Positions 43,598-52,900 of a stretch of 64,000 bases of DNA are shown here, piece after piece; the first letter of the stretch is position 1; the number at the start of each line of letters is the position of its first letter. This DNA is from Bin34 sp963422415 (lineage in GTDB: Bacteria; Chloroflexota; Anaerolineae; Caldilineales; Caldilineaceae): contig OY729430.1 in the NCBI GenBank assembly GCA_963422415.1, forward strand, positions 1,054,001 to 1,118,000, given 5' to 3'. The position numbers and the translations under genes were made by a program. The notes beneath the pieces were generated by a model that was not told the DNA's origin, ran no database searches, and saw nothing but the letters and a program-made list of their open reading frames with translations.

Positions 43598-45349
43598 ATG
43601 AATGTACAGATGAAAGAGCGACAGGAGCTTGCCCCCACCACGAATACGGGCGTGTTGCGCTTGGTTCCCCTGGGAGGCTTGGGCACCATCGGCAAGAACA
43701 TGATGCTGGTGGAATTCGAGGATGACATCTTGGTCGTGGATGCGGGCAGCATGTTCCCGACCGCCGAGGAACCCGGAGTGAGCCTGATTATTCCGGACAT
43801 GGAGTATCTGTTGGACAACCGGGATCGGGTGCGGGCCATTGTGCTGACCCATGGCCACGAAGATCACATCGGCGCCCTGCCGTTTCTGCTTAACGACTTC
43901 GGGCTGAAGGTCCCCATCTACGGGGCGGACCTGACCATGGGCGTGGTGCGCCACAAGTTGCAGGATCAGAGAGTGTCCAGCGAGGATCTGGATCTGTTGC
44001 GGGTGGTAGACGTGGAGAGCCGCTTGCAGCTGGGCTGCTTCGAAGTGGAGTTCTTTCAGGTCAACCACAGCTTTCCCAGCAGCATGGGCGCGTCCATCAA
44101 GACTCCGGTGGGACGCCTCATCCATACCGGGGACTTCAAGTTCGACGAACGCCCCATCGTGGACGATCCGGTCAATGAAGAGCGGCTGGCCCGTTGGGGT
44201 GAAGAGGGTGTGTTGCTGTTGATGGCAGACAGCACCAATGCCGAGGAAGTCAGTCCCACCAACAGTGAGGCTACCATTGAAGACAATCTGCAGAAGCTCT
44301 TCGAAGAGGCCTCCGGGCGCATCTTTGTCTCCACCTTTGCCAGCAACGTGAGCCGGCTGCAGCAGGTCATCACGCTGGCCCGGCGCAATGGGCGCAGAGT
44401 GGGGTGGGTGGGCCGCTCCATGTTCACCTACGGCAACAACGCCGTGCAGCTCAACTACCTGGACTTCAACAAGCAGGAGATGCTTTCCACCAAGGAGATC
44501 AACAATCTGCCGGGTCAGGAGGTGTGCGTCCTCATCACCGGCAGCCAGGGCGAGCCCATGAGCGCCTTGAATCGCCTCAGTCAGGAGACGCACCGAGATC
44601 ATGACATACGGCCCACGGACACTGTGATTGTCTCGGCGAGCCCCATTCCCGGCAACGAGGTGGCCTTCTACGGCATGATCAACCGGCTGTTCCGGCTGGG
44701 GGCCGAAGTCCTCTATCATTGCCTGGTTGACATTCATGTCTCTGGCCACGGCAGCCAGCGAGAGAACCAGAGAATGCTGTCGTTGTTGCGGCCTCGCTAC
44801 TTTGTGCCAGTCCATGGCGAGTATCGGCACTTGCTGCTCAATGCACGCAATGCGCATCGGGTCGGTATGCACGAGGATGACATCTTCGTGCTGGAAGACG
44901 GAGAGGTGCTGTCCTTGGAGCGCACAGGGGGTCCAGGCAGCGACGGTCTGCCCGAGACTCGGGCTTGGTACGACGAACATGTGTCCGCGACTCAGATCCT
45001 GGTTGACGGCCACGTCATCAGCGACAGCGCGCAGATCATCAAGGAACGGCATTGGCTCAAGGAAGGCGGGGTGGTGAGCTGCGTGATTGGCTATGATCCA
45101 CGCAATCGCCGGATGCTGGGACAGCCCCTCATCCATACCCGAGGGTTTCTGTATCCCGAAGAGGAGAGCGAGTTCCACGGTCCGGCACACCAGCTGGTCA
45201 CCAAGTTGTTCCACAAATTGACGGCCCGCGGCGTACGAACCAGCCCGAAGGACATAGAGCAGGATGTGCGAAGAGCGCTCCAACGCTTTTGCCGGAGTGA
45301 ATTCGGACGGCGCCCGGTGGTTATGTCCAAGCTGCTGACCCTGAAGTAG
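43598..45349 (+). CDS. rnj: Ribonuclease J
   Basis: Metallo-beta-lactamase/beta-CASP nuclease with 5'-exonuclease and endonuclease activity, central to mRNA decay and rRNA maturation in bacteria of this kind. It has 583 residues. The zinc motif is THGHEDH with His85, His87, Asp89 and His90; later come FQVNHSFPSSMG, the beta-CASP part with TNAEEVSPTNSEATIE, and HVSGHGSQRENQ with PVHGEYRHL. The C-terminal dimerisation domain is present. It stands 164 bp after the glycosylase gene. Confidence 0.96.
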   Translation: MNVQMKERQELAPTTNTGVLRLVPLGGLGTIGKNMMLVEFEDDILVVDAGSMFPTAEEPGVSLIIPDMEYLLDNRDRVRAIVLTHGHEDHIGALPFLLNDFGLKVPIYGADLTMGVVRHKLQDQRVSSEDLDLLRVVDVESRLQLGCFEVEFFQVNHSFPSSMGASIKTPVGRLIHTGDFKFDERPIVDDPVNEERLARWGEEGVLLLMADSTNAEEVSPTNSEATIEDNLQKLFEEASGRIFVSTFASNVSRLQQVITLARRNGRRVGWVGRSMFTYGNNAVQLNYLDFNKQEMLSTKEINNLPGQEVCVLITGSQGEPMSALNRLSQETHRDHDIRPTDTVIVSASPIPGNEVAFYGMINRLFRLGAEVLYHCLVDIHVSGHGSQRENQRMLSLLRPRYFVPVHGEYRHLLLNARNAHRVGMHEDDIFVLEDGEVLSLERTGGPGSDGLPETRAWYDEHVSATQILVDGHVISDSAQIIKERHWLKEGGVVSCVIGYDPRNRRMLGQPLIHTRGFLYPEEESEFHGPAHQLVTKLFHKLTARGVRTSPKDIEQDVRRALQRFCRSEFGRRPVVMSKLLTLK

Positions 45350-45482
45350 CTGCCTGCCCTACTGTGCGCGTTGTCATCCTTTGTACAATGAAAGAGGGGA
45401 CATGTCGCGCGTGTCCCACTTGTATCCTTGAGCCACCGTGGATCACGGTGGCGGTCCCGCGCGGCTTGGTCCAGCCCAGTGT

Positions 45483-48125
45483 ATGCAGATGGCCCGACGT
45501 AAAGCATCCAAAGTGGCTCCTTCGCTCCAGTTGCTGCAGAACTCCCTGCTGAACGCGAGGTTCAATGGAGCCGTCCTAGTTCTGGTCTCGACGCTGACTC
45601 TGCTGAGTCTGATGTCCGGCAATCAAGGCCGACTGACCTCCTTCTGGCTTGATCTGTTGCAACGCGGCTTTGGGGCTGCCGTCTGGGGCATTCCCTTTGT
45701 CTTGGGCTTTCTCGGCTTCTGGATCATTATCCGCTCCGTGGAGCAGATGCCGGGACTGGACTGGCGCAAGCCATGGGGCTTTCTGCTGCTCTATCTCTGC
45801 TTTGTGGTGGCCATGACCCTAGCGCCGGGAGATCCGTTTCTCGAAACGGCGCGACTGCTGTCACCCCTCACCGATTCGGCCGGCGGCTGGGTGGGCCGCA
45901 TGCTGGGAGCGCAGTTGCAGGGCTTGCTGGGTCCGCTGGGCGCTTGGCTGATTCTGACGGTGTTGACCGTTGTAAGCCTTTACATGATGCAGAAGTCCTT
46001 GGTGTTGCAGGGACTGGCCGCGGTGCAGCGCATGATGCTGGGCTTCTGGGATCTGCTGGGCCGTGTACCTCAGGGAGACTACCGCCTCAAGCCGTGGCCG
46101 GCGGCAACCCGGGCCTACCTCTGGCTGCGTTCCTGGCATGTGGATCTGGGCCCTTGGCGGGAACGATATCGGCGTTGGGAGATCCGGTACATCGCCATCC
46201 TGCAGCGGACCCGCCACCGCCCTCCGCAGCAAGCGGATCCCTTGCCCTTGCCGGTGCAACCGCAGGTGGCGCCGCAGGCAGTCGTCTCTCCCGCTCCAGT
46301 TCCGCCGCGCGCCGCCGTGAATCCGCTCTCCCCCGTGATCGGTACCGTGACCGTGGCCGATCACTGGCAGATGCCCGTGCTGAAACACATGCTGGAAGAT
46401 CACGAGCGGGTGGCGGAATCGGATGAGCATGTTCGTCAGACCGGCACGCTGCTGCAGGAAACGTTGGGTTTGTTCGGGGTGCCCGCCACGTTCGAGGGCG
46501 CATACAAGGGTCCATCGGTCACCCAGTACCTGATCAAGCCTGGCTACATCCAGCGGTTGGACAACAAGGGCCGTCCGCATCGGACCAAGGTCAAGGTGAA
46601 CAAGATTACCAGCCTGAGCAATGATCTGGCCTTGGCCGTGGCGGCCCAGTCCGTACGGATTGAGGCGCCCATTCCCGGCACCAGCTACGTGGGCGTCGAA
46701 ATTTCCAATACCCGCAGCAACTCGGTCAGTCTCAAGGAACTCTTCCTGAGCGAACAGTTCCAATCCATGGATGCGGATCTGCCCTTGGCCTTGGGGGAGG
46801 ACGTGAAGGGGCAGCCCGTGGTGTCGGACTTGGCCAAGATGCCACATCTGTTGATTGCCGGAGCGACCGGGACCGGCAAGTCGGTCTGCATCAACGCCAT
46901 CATTTCCACACTGCTGCTGTCCCACTCCCCGGATACGCTGCGGTTGCTGATGGTGGATCCCAAGATGGTGGAATTGAGCGAGTACAACGATATTCCCCAT
47001 CTGATCAAGAAGGTGGTCATCGACGTGGAGGAAGCGGAGCGGGCTCTGGACTGGTGTGTCCAGGAGATGGACCAGCGGTATCACAAGCTGAATCGGGCCA
47101 AGTGCCGCGACCTCAAGCGGTACAATGCGCTCTGCGGGCGGCAGGGAGAACGCCCGCTGCCCTACATCGTGGTCATCATCGATGAAATGGCGGACCTGAT
47201 GATGATGGCTCCGCAAGAGGTGGAGCGTTCCATCTGCCGCTTAGCCCAGATGGCCCGGGCCGTGGGCATTCACCTTATCATAGCCACCCAGAGGCCTTCG
47301 GTGGACGTGATTACCGGTCTGATCAAGGCCAATTTCCCCGCCCGGATTGCCTTTGCCGTGTCCAGCCAGACGGACAGCCGGGTCATCATCGATGGTCCGG
47401 GAGCCGAGCGATTGCTGGGCAAGGGGGACATGCTCTTTGTCTCCCCCGATGCCACGCGGTCCGGACGCGTGCAAGGCACCTGGGTCAGTGACGTGGAGAT
47501 ACACCGGGTGGTGGAATATTGGAAGAAGGAACAGCAGCAGAAGGAGGAAGTCCACGCGACCCAGGCAGCGGTGCAGGAATGGCTGACGCAACAGGACGCC
47601 GGAGACCATACAGAAAGCGTCGACGCCTCGGGCATGGTGGACCCGGGCGCGGGGTGGGAAACGCAGCTCTCGGAGGAAGGGCGGGCCGATCGGAAGGAAG
47701 CGGCACAGCCCCGGCCCGCGTCCGCACCATCCGAATCAACCGCCGCTGAAAGGATGGGACTGGATGCGACGGCGGCGGAGCCCAAGGTCACCGAGCTGTC
47801 CGCATCCAGGTTGGCAGGCAAGCCGGTCTTGCCTGCGCCATCGGAAGTTCTACCTGATTCCCCGTTGCCGGTCGCTCCCTTGAGGGCAGAGGATCGGCCG
47901 GAGGCGAATCCGGGACAGGGCATGGATTTTTATCAAGGAGCGCTGGACATCGCCGAGACGGGTACGACGCTGTCCGTTTCCATTTTGCAGCGGCGGCTCA
48001 AGATTGGCCGCAACAAGGCGTTGGCCTTGATCGATCAGATGCTGGCAGCGAGCGCGATCGAAGAGGATCTGTTGGACAGCCAGACCTTCATGGCTCTGGT
48101 CCGGTACCGCGACGCCCGGCGGTAG
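45483..48125 (+). CDS. ftsK: DNA translocase FtsK
   Basis: Septum-linked DNA pump that clears chromosome dimers and links division with segregation. It has 880 residues. The N-terminal domain has about four membrane segments (35-180), then a short Pro/Gln-rich linker near 245-280. The motor has the beta domain (GPSVTQYLIKPG), Walker A with Lys466 (GATGTGKSV), Walker B IIDEMADLMM and TQRPSVDVITGLIKANFPAR. A 150-residue acidic, low-complexity insert (about 690-810) precedes the C-terminal gamma winged helix (TLSVSILQRRLKIGRNKALAL), which normally reads KOPS. The gamma domain is usually joined directly to the motor. ATG 45483 is chosen over a further upstream frame. Confidence 0.95.
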   Translation: MQMARRKASKVAPSLQLLQNSLLNARFNGAVLVLVSTLTLLSLMSGNQGRLTSFWLDLLQRGFGAAVWGIPFVLGFLGFWIIIRSVEQMPGLDWRKPWGFLLLYLCFVVAMTLAPGDPFLETARLLSPLTDSAGGWVGRMLGAQLQGLLGPLGAWLILTVLTVVSLYMMQKSLVLQGLAAVQRMMLGFWDLLGRVPQGDYRLKPWPAATRAYLWLRSWHVDLGPWRERYRRWEIRYIAILQRTRHRPPQQADPLPLPVQPQVAPQAVVSPAPVPPRAAVNPLSPVIGTVTVADHWQMPVLKHMLEDHERVAESDEHVRQTGTLLQETLGLFGVPATFEGAYKGPSVTQYLIKPGYIQRLDNKGRPHRTKVKVNKITSLSNDLALAVAAQSVRIEAPIPGTSYVGVEISNTRSNSVSLKELFLSEQFQSMDADLPLALGEDVKGQPVVSDLAKMPHLLIAGATGTGKSVCINAIISTLLLSHSPDTLRLLMVDPKMVELSEYNDIPHLIKKVVIDVEEAERALDWCVQEMDQRYHKLNRAKCRDLKRYNALCGRQGERPLPYIVVIIDEMADLMMMAPQEVERSICRLAQMARAVGIHLIIATQRPSVDVITGLIKANFPARIAFAVSSQTDSRVIIDGPGAERLLGKGDMLFVSPDATRSGRVQGTWVSDVEIHRVVEYWKKEQQQKEEVHATQAAVQEWLTQQDAGDHTESVDASGMVDPGAGWETQLSEEGRADRKEAAQPRPASAPSESTAAERMGLDATAAEPKVTELSASRLAGKPVLPAPSEVLPDSPLPVAPLRAEDRPEANPGQGMDFYQGALDIAETGTTLSVSILQRRLKIGRNKALALIDQMLAASAIEEDLLDSQTFMALVRYRDARR

Positions 48126-48173
48126 GCAAGGGCCCCGTGGCCCAAGGAGCGCGCGGGGCTACGGAGAGACCTG

Positions 48174-50630
48174 TCACGTGTCCGCGGGGGAATTCTCCGC
48201 GTCGGCGGGTGGGGTCGGCGGGTCTTCCAGCGAAAGGGGTTCCTGCATGAACTGGCGCAGGATGTTGGATACCTGTCCTTGGTACTTGTGATTCATGATC
48301 ACGTTGGCGGATGACTTGCGCATCACGCGTTCCGGGATGGTGCCTCGGAAATGCTGCGTGAAGAAGCCCTCGTCCGAGGCCCCCAGCATCAGCAGGTCCG
48401 CGTTGCGGGAAGCCGCCAGAATGGCATCCTCGATCTCAGCGCCCTCGATGACCGCGAACGTGGTTTCTACGCCCGCGGCTTCCGCCATCTGCAGCGAGTT
48501 CTGGCGTACGAGGGGCACATTTTCCTTGTCGTCCTGCGAAGTGACGGCGTAAATGGTGCGCACTTGTACCGGGACCGGCAGGTCCTCTTCGCCCTGCGCG
48601 GCGCGCGCGGCATCCAAGGCGGCGTAGTGCTCCACTATCATGTGCGTGATTTCAAAGGTCATGCGCAGATTGGCCCCTTGTCCGCGGCTGGGGATCACGA
48701 TGCGCCGTGGCCGTTGCCAGCGGCTGTTGAAATGCGCCACCACAATATCGCAGGGTGGGTTGCTGCCAATGAGATCGATGACGGATCCAAAGGCGTGCTT
48801 GCCGCCGACCTGGGCTCCGGGCCAGCCGAACAGGATCAACTCGGAATGGTACCGCTGGGCAATGGCGTTGATGGACTGGCCCACGTTCCGCCCCACCAAC
48901 GTCAGTTCTCGATGCGTCAGTTCCAGACGCTTGGCATGGCGCACGGCATTTTGGGTCAGGTCCCGGTCAATCAGGTCCAGGTAGTCTTGTGGCACGGCCA
49001 GTTCCATGCTGGGCAACTTGGCGACATGCAAGGCAAACAGCTCCGACCGGGAATGCTGGGCGAAGATGGCTCCCAGCATGCCCAGACTGCTGGCCATGTA
49101 CCGATCTTTCACGGGCACGAGCACGGTGCGCAGGTCCTCCGAAGCGGCCTCCAGACGCAGGGCGGTCCGGTTTTCCGACAACACCCGGTTTGGATCCACC
49201 TCCCACTTGGTGCGGTTGGGCACGTTGACGAACAGATACACGGTCAGTCCCGCGATCATCCAGGCAATGGCCGTGCCCCAAGCCAGCAGGCTGAGGCTGA
49301 CCAGAGAGAGGGCCAGCAGGCAGCAGATGCCGATGCCAATCCAAGGGGTATAGGGTACACCGGGCAGTTTGAAGCTGCGTTTCAAGTCCGGCCGGCGCCG
49401 GCGCAGGCTGACTACCGAGTAGCAGACCATCATGAAAAGCAGCAGGAACATGATGCTGGTGCTGGCCGCTACATCCTCAATCGGCAAGGCCACGGACATC
49501 ACCACTACCAGCAATCCGCTCATCAGCACCGCCAGATACGGAGTGAAATTGCGGGGATTGATCCGACCGAAGATGGGCGGCAGGTTGCCGTCCCGGCCCA
49601 TGGCGAAACTCACGCGGCTCGAACCATACAACGTGGCGTTCAGGGCGCTGGTGGTACTGGCCAGACCCGCCAGCAACAACATGAAACGGCCGCCGCGGGG
49701 GAAGATCTGCGCCGCTACCTCGACCATGCCCAGCTCTCCCAGCTGGCCTAGGTAGGCATAGACTGGAATCGAGGAGTCCGGGGACTTGATGCCCGCCAGC
49801 ACCACAAAGGCGGTCAGCAGGTAGATGGTGACCGAGATCGCAATGCTGAGGCCGATGGCCAACGGGATGCTGCGAGCCGGATTCTTGACCTCCTCGCCAC
49901 TCTGGGTGATGATCTCGAATCCTTCGAAGGCAATAAAGGTCAGGCCCATGGCTACAAAGACCCCCCACATGCCAAAGGGCAGAAAGGGCGTGAAGGAGTC
50001 GTTCATGACGGCGGCGCCCGCGCCTTCGCCGAAGATGGAAGCGATGCCGAAGCCCGCTAGCAGCAGCAGGATCAGGATCTTGATGCTGGTGACTATATTG
50101 CCTACCAGTCCAGTTTCCGAGGAACCGCGGAAATTGATGTAGGTGAAGCCTATCGCCATCGCCACGCCCAGCCCGACCTGGGTCCAATGCACTAGCGGAC
50201 AGGTACGTTCGCCATTTCCCGAGCAGTAGTCCATGAGGTCAAGCCCCCACAGAGCCATAAGTTCCACCGCGAAGGAGCCGAACACCAAGGCGTATAGAGC
50301 GCATGCCAGAGACTGGGCAAACCAACTCATCCAGCCGGACAGAAAGCCAAAGAGATCGTTCATGCCCTGCTTGATCCACAGGTAGCCGCCACCGGCAGCC
50401 GGGAAGGAACCTCCCAGTTCGGCGTAGCTGCCGCCTATGATGAGTGCGATGCAGCCATTGAGGAAGAAGGCCAGCAGCAGTCCGGGGCCAGCATGTCCTG
50501 CCGCGAAGGCGGTCAAAGCGAAGATGCCGGCGCCAATCATGGCGCCCACCCCAATCATGGTGATGGCGCCCACGCCCAGATCTCGGGTCAGAGCCACCCG
50601 ATGCTTGGAGGAGGCCGAAGGTTCAGTCAT
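48174..50630 (-). CDS. APC-family permease with C-terminal universal stress domains
   Basis: Membrane amino acid/polyamine transporter of the APC superfamily fused to two universal stress protein (USP) domains, 818 residues. About 12 membrane segments fill residues 20-490, starting with GVGAMIGAGIFAL, the substrate-contact helix of the family. The soluble tail has one USP unit at about 500-640 (LRTVLVPVKDRY) and a second at about 645-785 (PRRIVIPSRGQ; LLMLGASDEG). USP domains may bind ATP or AMP and gate transport. The order APC then USP is known in other bacteria and archaea. The substrate is unknown. Confidence 0.92.
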   Translation of the reverse strand: MTEPSASSKHRVALTRDLGVGAITMIGVGAMIGAGIFALTAFAAGHAGPGLLLAFFLNGCIALIIGGSYAELGGSFPAAGGGYLWIKQGMNDLFGFLSGWMSWFAQSLACALYALVFGSFAVELMALWGLDLMDYCSGNGERTCPLVHWTQVGLGVAMAIGFTYINFRGSSETGLVGNIVTSIKILILLLLAGFGIASIFGEGAGAAVMNDSFTPFLPFGMWGVFVAMGLTFIAFEGFEIITQSGEEVKNPARSIPLAIGLSIAISVTIYLLTAFVVLAGIKSPDSSIPVYAYLGQLGELGMVEVAAQIFPRGGRFMLLLAGLASTTSALNATLYGSSRVSFAMGRDGNLPPIFGRINPRNFTPYLAVLMSGLLVVVMSVALPIEDVAASTSIMFLLLFMMVCYSVVSLRRRRPDLKRSFKLPGVPYTPWIGIGICCLLALSLVSLSLLAWGTAIAWMIAGLTVYLFVNVPNRTKWEVDPNRVLSENRTALRLEAASEDLRTVLVPVKDRYMASSLGMLGAIFAQHSRSELFALHVAKLPSMELAVPQDYLDLIDRDLTQNAVRHAKRLELTHRELTLVGRNVGQSINAIAQRYHSELILFGWPGAQVGGKHAFGSVIDLIGSNPPCDIVVAHFNSRWQRPRRIVIPSRGQGANLRMTFEITHMIVEHYAALDAARAAQGEEDLPVPVQVRTIYAVTSQDDKENVPLVRQNSLQMAEAAGVETTFAVIEGAEIEDAILAASRNADLLMLGASDEGFFTQHFRGTIPERVMRKSSANVIMNHKYQGQVSNILRQFMQEPLSLEDPPTPPADAENSPADT

Positions 50631-50752
50631 GGCATGGGAATCGTGCGTGAAATGCCATGTACAGCGGCGGTACGGCTGGGAAGTTGCGCTTGGGTCTCTG
50701 CCGGGTTCGGTGCATGACTAATCTTGACAGCATCATGGCCGAAAGACTTTCG

Positions 50753-50775
50753 TTGAGGGGCGAGGTACCCCTCAA
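50753..50775 (-). terminator. Hairpin between the sulfurtransferase and APC permease genes
   Basis: TTGAGGGG and CCCCTCAA (8 bp) flank a 7-base loop about 60 bases after the sulfurtransferase stop. A second small stem, CGAAAG/CTTTCG with one base between, adjoins it. No T-run follows, so a weak terminator or leader structure of the permease gene is possible. Confidence 0.4.
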
Positions 50776-50834
50776 AGGAGGATTGGGGCCTGCTTGTGCA
50801 TCTGTACCGACCGCACCGGTGCATACCGCGAGCG

Positions 50835-51683
50835 CTAGATTTCGATGGGAACCCCTACGGCGTTGCCCCATTCCGTCCAGGAGCCATCGTAGTTGCGGAC
50901 CCGCTCGTATCCCAACAGGTACGTCAGGACAAACCAGGTATGGCTGCTGCGTTCACCGATGCGGCAGTAGGTGATGATGTCGTCCGTCGCACTGAATTCC
51001 TGCTCTCCTTCATAGATGTCCCGCAGTTCGCTGGCGCTCTTGAAGGTGCCGTTCGTGTTGGCGGCGCGGGCCCAAGGGATGTTCTTGGCGTGAGGAATAT
51101 GCCCCCCCCGCAAGCTCCCCTCTTGAGGATAGTCCGGCATGTGCAGCAGCTCGCCCCAGTATTCGGCGGGACTGCGGACATCCACCAAGGGCAAGCCGGC
51201 CTGCGTATGGCACAGCACTTCGTCTCGCAGGGCCCGAATATTCTGGACGGGGGGTTCGGGCAGCTTGTAGTCGGATCGTTGGCTCATGAACGGTTCTCGG
51301 GTAATTTCGCGTCCCTCTTCCAGCCACTTCTGGCGCCCGCCATCCATCACGTGCAGATTCTGCACCCCCATCAGCTGCAGCACCCAAAAGGCATAGCAAG
51401 CCCACCAATTGTTTTTGTCTCCGTACAGGACAATGGTGGATTCGTTCTCGATCCCTAGGAGGCGAAAGAGTTCCGTGAGCTTTTCCCGCGAAACAAAGTC
51501 ACGGACCACCTCATCGTTCAGGTCACGCATCCAGTTCAATTCCACGGCACCCGGAATGTGACCCACTTCATAGAGGGATGGATCTTCGTTGCTTTCCAGC
51601 AGTACCACCTTGGGATCCTTGAGATGCGCCGCGACCCAATCCGTGTCCTTCAGCACCTCGGGATGTGCATAGCCTTTGTCCAT
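50835..51683 (-). CDS. Two-domain sulfurtransferase (SseA type)
   Basis: Thiosulfate or 3-mercaptopyruvate sulfurtransferase, 282 residues, with two rhodanese domains. The inactive N-terminal domain carries YEVGHIPGAVELNW and YGDKNNWWA (no Cys); the active C-terminal domain has the persulfide-carrying Cys240 in TYCRIGERSSH. CRIGERS suits the thiosulfate-type subgroup. No signal peptide is seen, so it is cytoplasmic. It is transcribed toward the APC permease gene. Confidence 0.93.
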   Translation of the reverse strand: MDKGYAHPEVLKDTDWVAAHLKDPKVVLLESNEDPSLYEVGHIPGAVELNWMRDLNDEVVRDFVSREKLTELFRLLGIENESTIVLYGDKNNWWACYAFWVLQLMGVQNLHVMDGGRQKWLEEGREITREPFMSQRSDYKLPEPPVQNIRALRDEVLCHTQAGLPLVDVRSPAEYWGELLHMPDYPQEGSLRGGHIPHAKNIPWARAANTNGTFKSASELRDIYEGEQEFSATDDIITYCRIGERSSHTWFVLTYLLGYERVRNYDGSWTEWGNAVGVPIEI

Positions 51684-52089
51684 AAATGGCGATTTCCTCC
51701 AGCCCTTTCACCGTTGCCGGGATTGCCCCACATTTGGAACATGGCCTTGCAACCCCTGGGCATTTTTGTCTGGGCCTACCCTAGCCCTGTGTCTATTCTA
51801 CCTGTATGGTACATTGGATTGTGGACTCTGCAGGATCTTGTCGGCCAACGGAAACCCTTGATTGCTCCCGGCAAGAAGTAGGAAAGGGGACGGGATGCCC
51901 GCAGGCGGAGTGGATCGTCGGCCGTACGAGAATCGCCCAGTTCCACATGGGTTGTCAAGTCCACTCCCGAGCGGTTTTCTGTCCAGAGCGCCTCTGGCAT
52001 GCAGCGCCATGGACCGACAAGCGCCAATTACAAGATCCCTCCCCTTCCGAAAGGGAGCCCTGCGGATGGGTCACACCATTATTTCCCGA
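51684..52089. other. Gap without a gene
   Basis: About 400 bp between the sulfurtransferase start and the DUF4013 gene end. No frame with coding character, no tRNA and no strong hairpin were seen. Confidence 0.5.
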
Positions 52090-52758
52090 TCAAGACTCGT
52101 GGGCCAGTTGTCCGTAGAGATGCATCGGGTACAGGGAGGCCACGAACATCGCCAAGGGCATGGTGATCAGCAGACCAACGCCCAAGGCTATCACGCCGAG
52201 GAGCCCGAGTAGCATCAGGCCGATTGTCACGGCAAAATACGCCACCACCGCCAAGAGGACCGAACCAATGTGGTCCAAGGTCCAGCGGATCAAGTCTCCA
52301 AACTGGAGACCGTCCGAAATTGTGCTTTGGTCCTGTGCCATGCGGATGGAATAGGCTGGGCTCACCAAGACTACCAGTAGCGAGCACAGGCCGCCCAGTG
52401 GACTGCCCACGGCTTCGGACAGTGTTCCCGAGGCTACAAGGAGCGAAAACGTGGCGCTCGGTATGGACCAGACCAGCGCGACCACGAACAATCGGAATCC
52501 CCGTTCCAGATCTTCCCGGTTCTGCCCCCATTCGGGCAGAGGATGCTCCTCTCCGTTCTGGACATTGCGGAGGAGGCGCAAGCCATATCCCGCAAGGATC
52601 ATCCAACCCACTATGCCCACCAGAACGGGAGTCAGCAGCAAGGAAATCAGAACGGTAATCATGCCTCTGATCAGCTTGCCTGACCGGTTTGGGTCATCGG
52701 ATCGGTAAAAATCTCGAAATGGAAGTCCGTATTGCACCACGCGATGGTTCTCCTTCAA
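52090..52758 (-). CDS. DUF4013 membrane protein
   Basis: A 222-residue protein with about five membrane segments and the DUF4013 pattern: an amphipathic N-terminus, GWMILAGYGLRLLRNVQNGEE followed by PLPEW, and a long Leu/Val-rich C-terminal part (VALGVGLLITMPLAMFV-like). The N-G-E-E-x-P-L-P-E-W sequence is the family hallmark. Function is unknown. It stands alone on the minus strand. A pair of such genes is common in archaea and Chloroflexota; only one is here. Confidence 0.88.
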   Translation of the reverse strand: MKENHRVVQYGLPFRDFYRSDDPNRSGKLIRGMITVLISLLLTPVLVGIVGWMILAGYGLRLLRNVQNGEEHPLPEWGQNREDLERGFRLFVVALVWSIPSATFSLLVASGTLSEAVGSPLGGLCSLLVVLVSPAYSIRMAQDQSTISDGLQFGDLIRWTLDHIGSVLLAVVAYFAVTIGLMLLGLLGVIALGVGLLITMPLAMFVASLYPMHLYGQLAHES

Positions 52759-52900
52759 AGAGATGGAATATCGTCATTGTAGATGCTTCCTGCCCGATCG
52801 CTTCATCGCCCTGCCACAAGAGCACGGAGTTTTGGGCAATCGTCGTGATGATGTGGCCAGTGATGGCGGAGGGGTGAGTCAGGGCCTGAACCGCCGCGAT

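Noticed and set aside
43430..45283. A 617-codon open frame antisense to RNase J
   Set aside because: Composition (His, Gln, Leu-rich) is typical of an antisense frame of a GC-rich gene, and RNase J is complete on the other strand.
45861..47216. A 451-codon open frame antisense to ftsK
   Set aside because: No motif or start signal; ftsK covers the region fully.
48132..48159. GCCCCG/CGGGGC repeat between convergent ftsK and the permease gene as a terminator
   Set aside because: Only six pairs with a 16-base loop and no T-run; such matches are common in GC-rich DNA.
50631..50752. c-di-AMP (ydaO) riboswitch before the APC permease gene
   Set aside because: The minus-strand leader has small hairpins but not the conserved ydaO core sequences.
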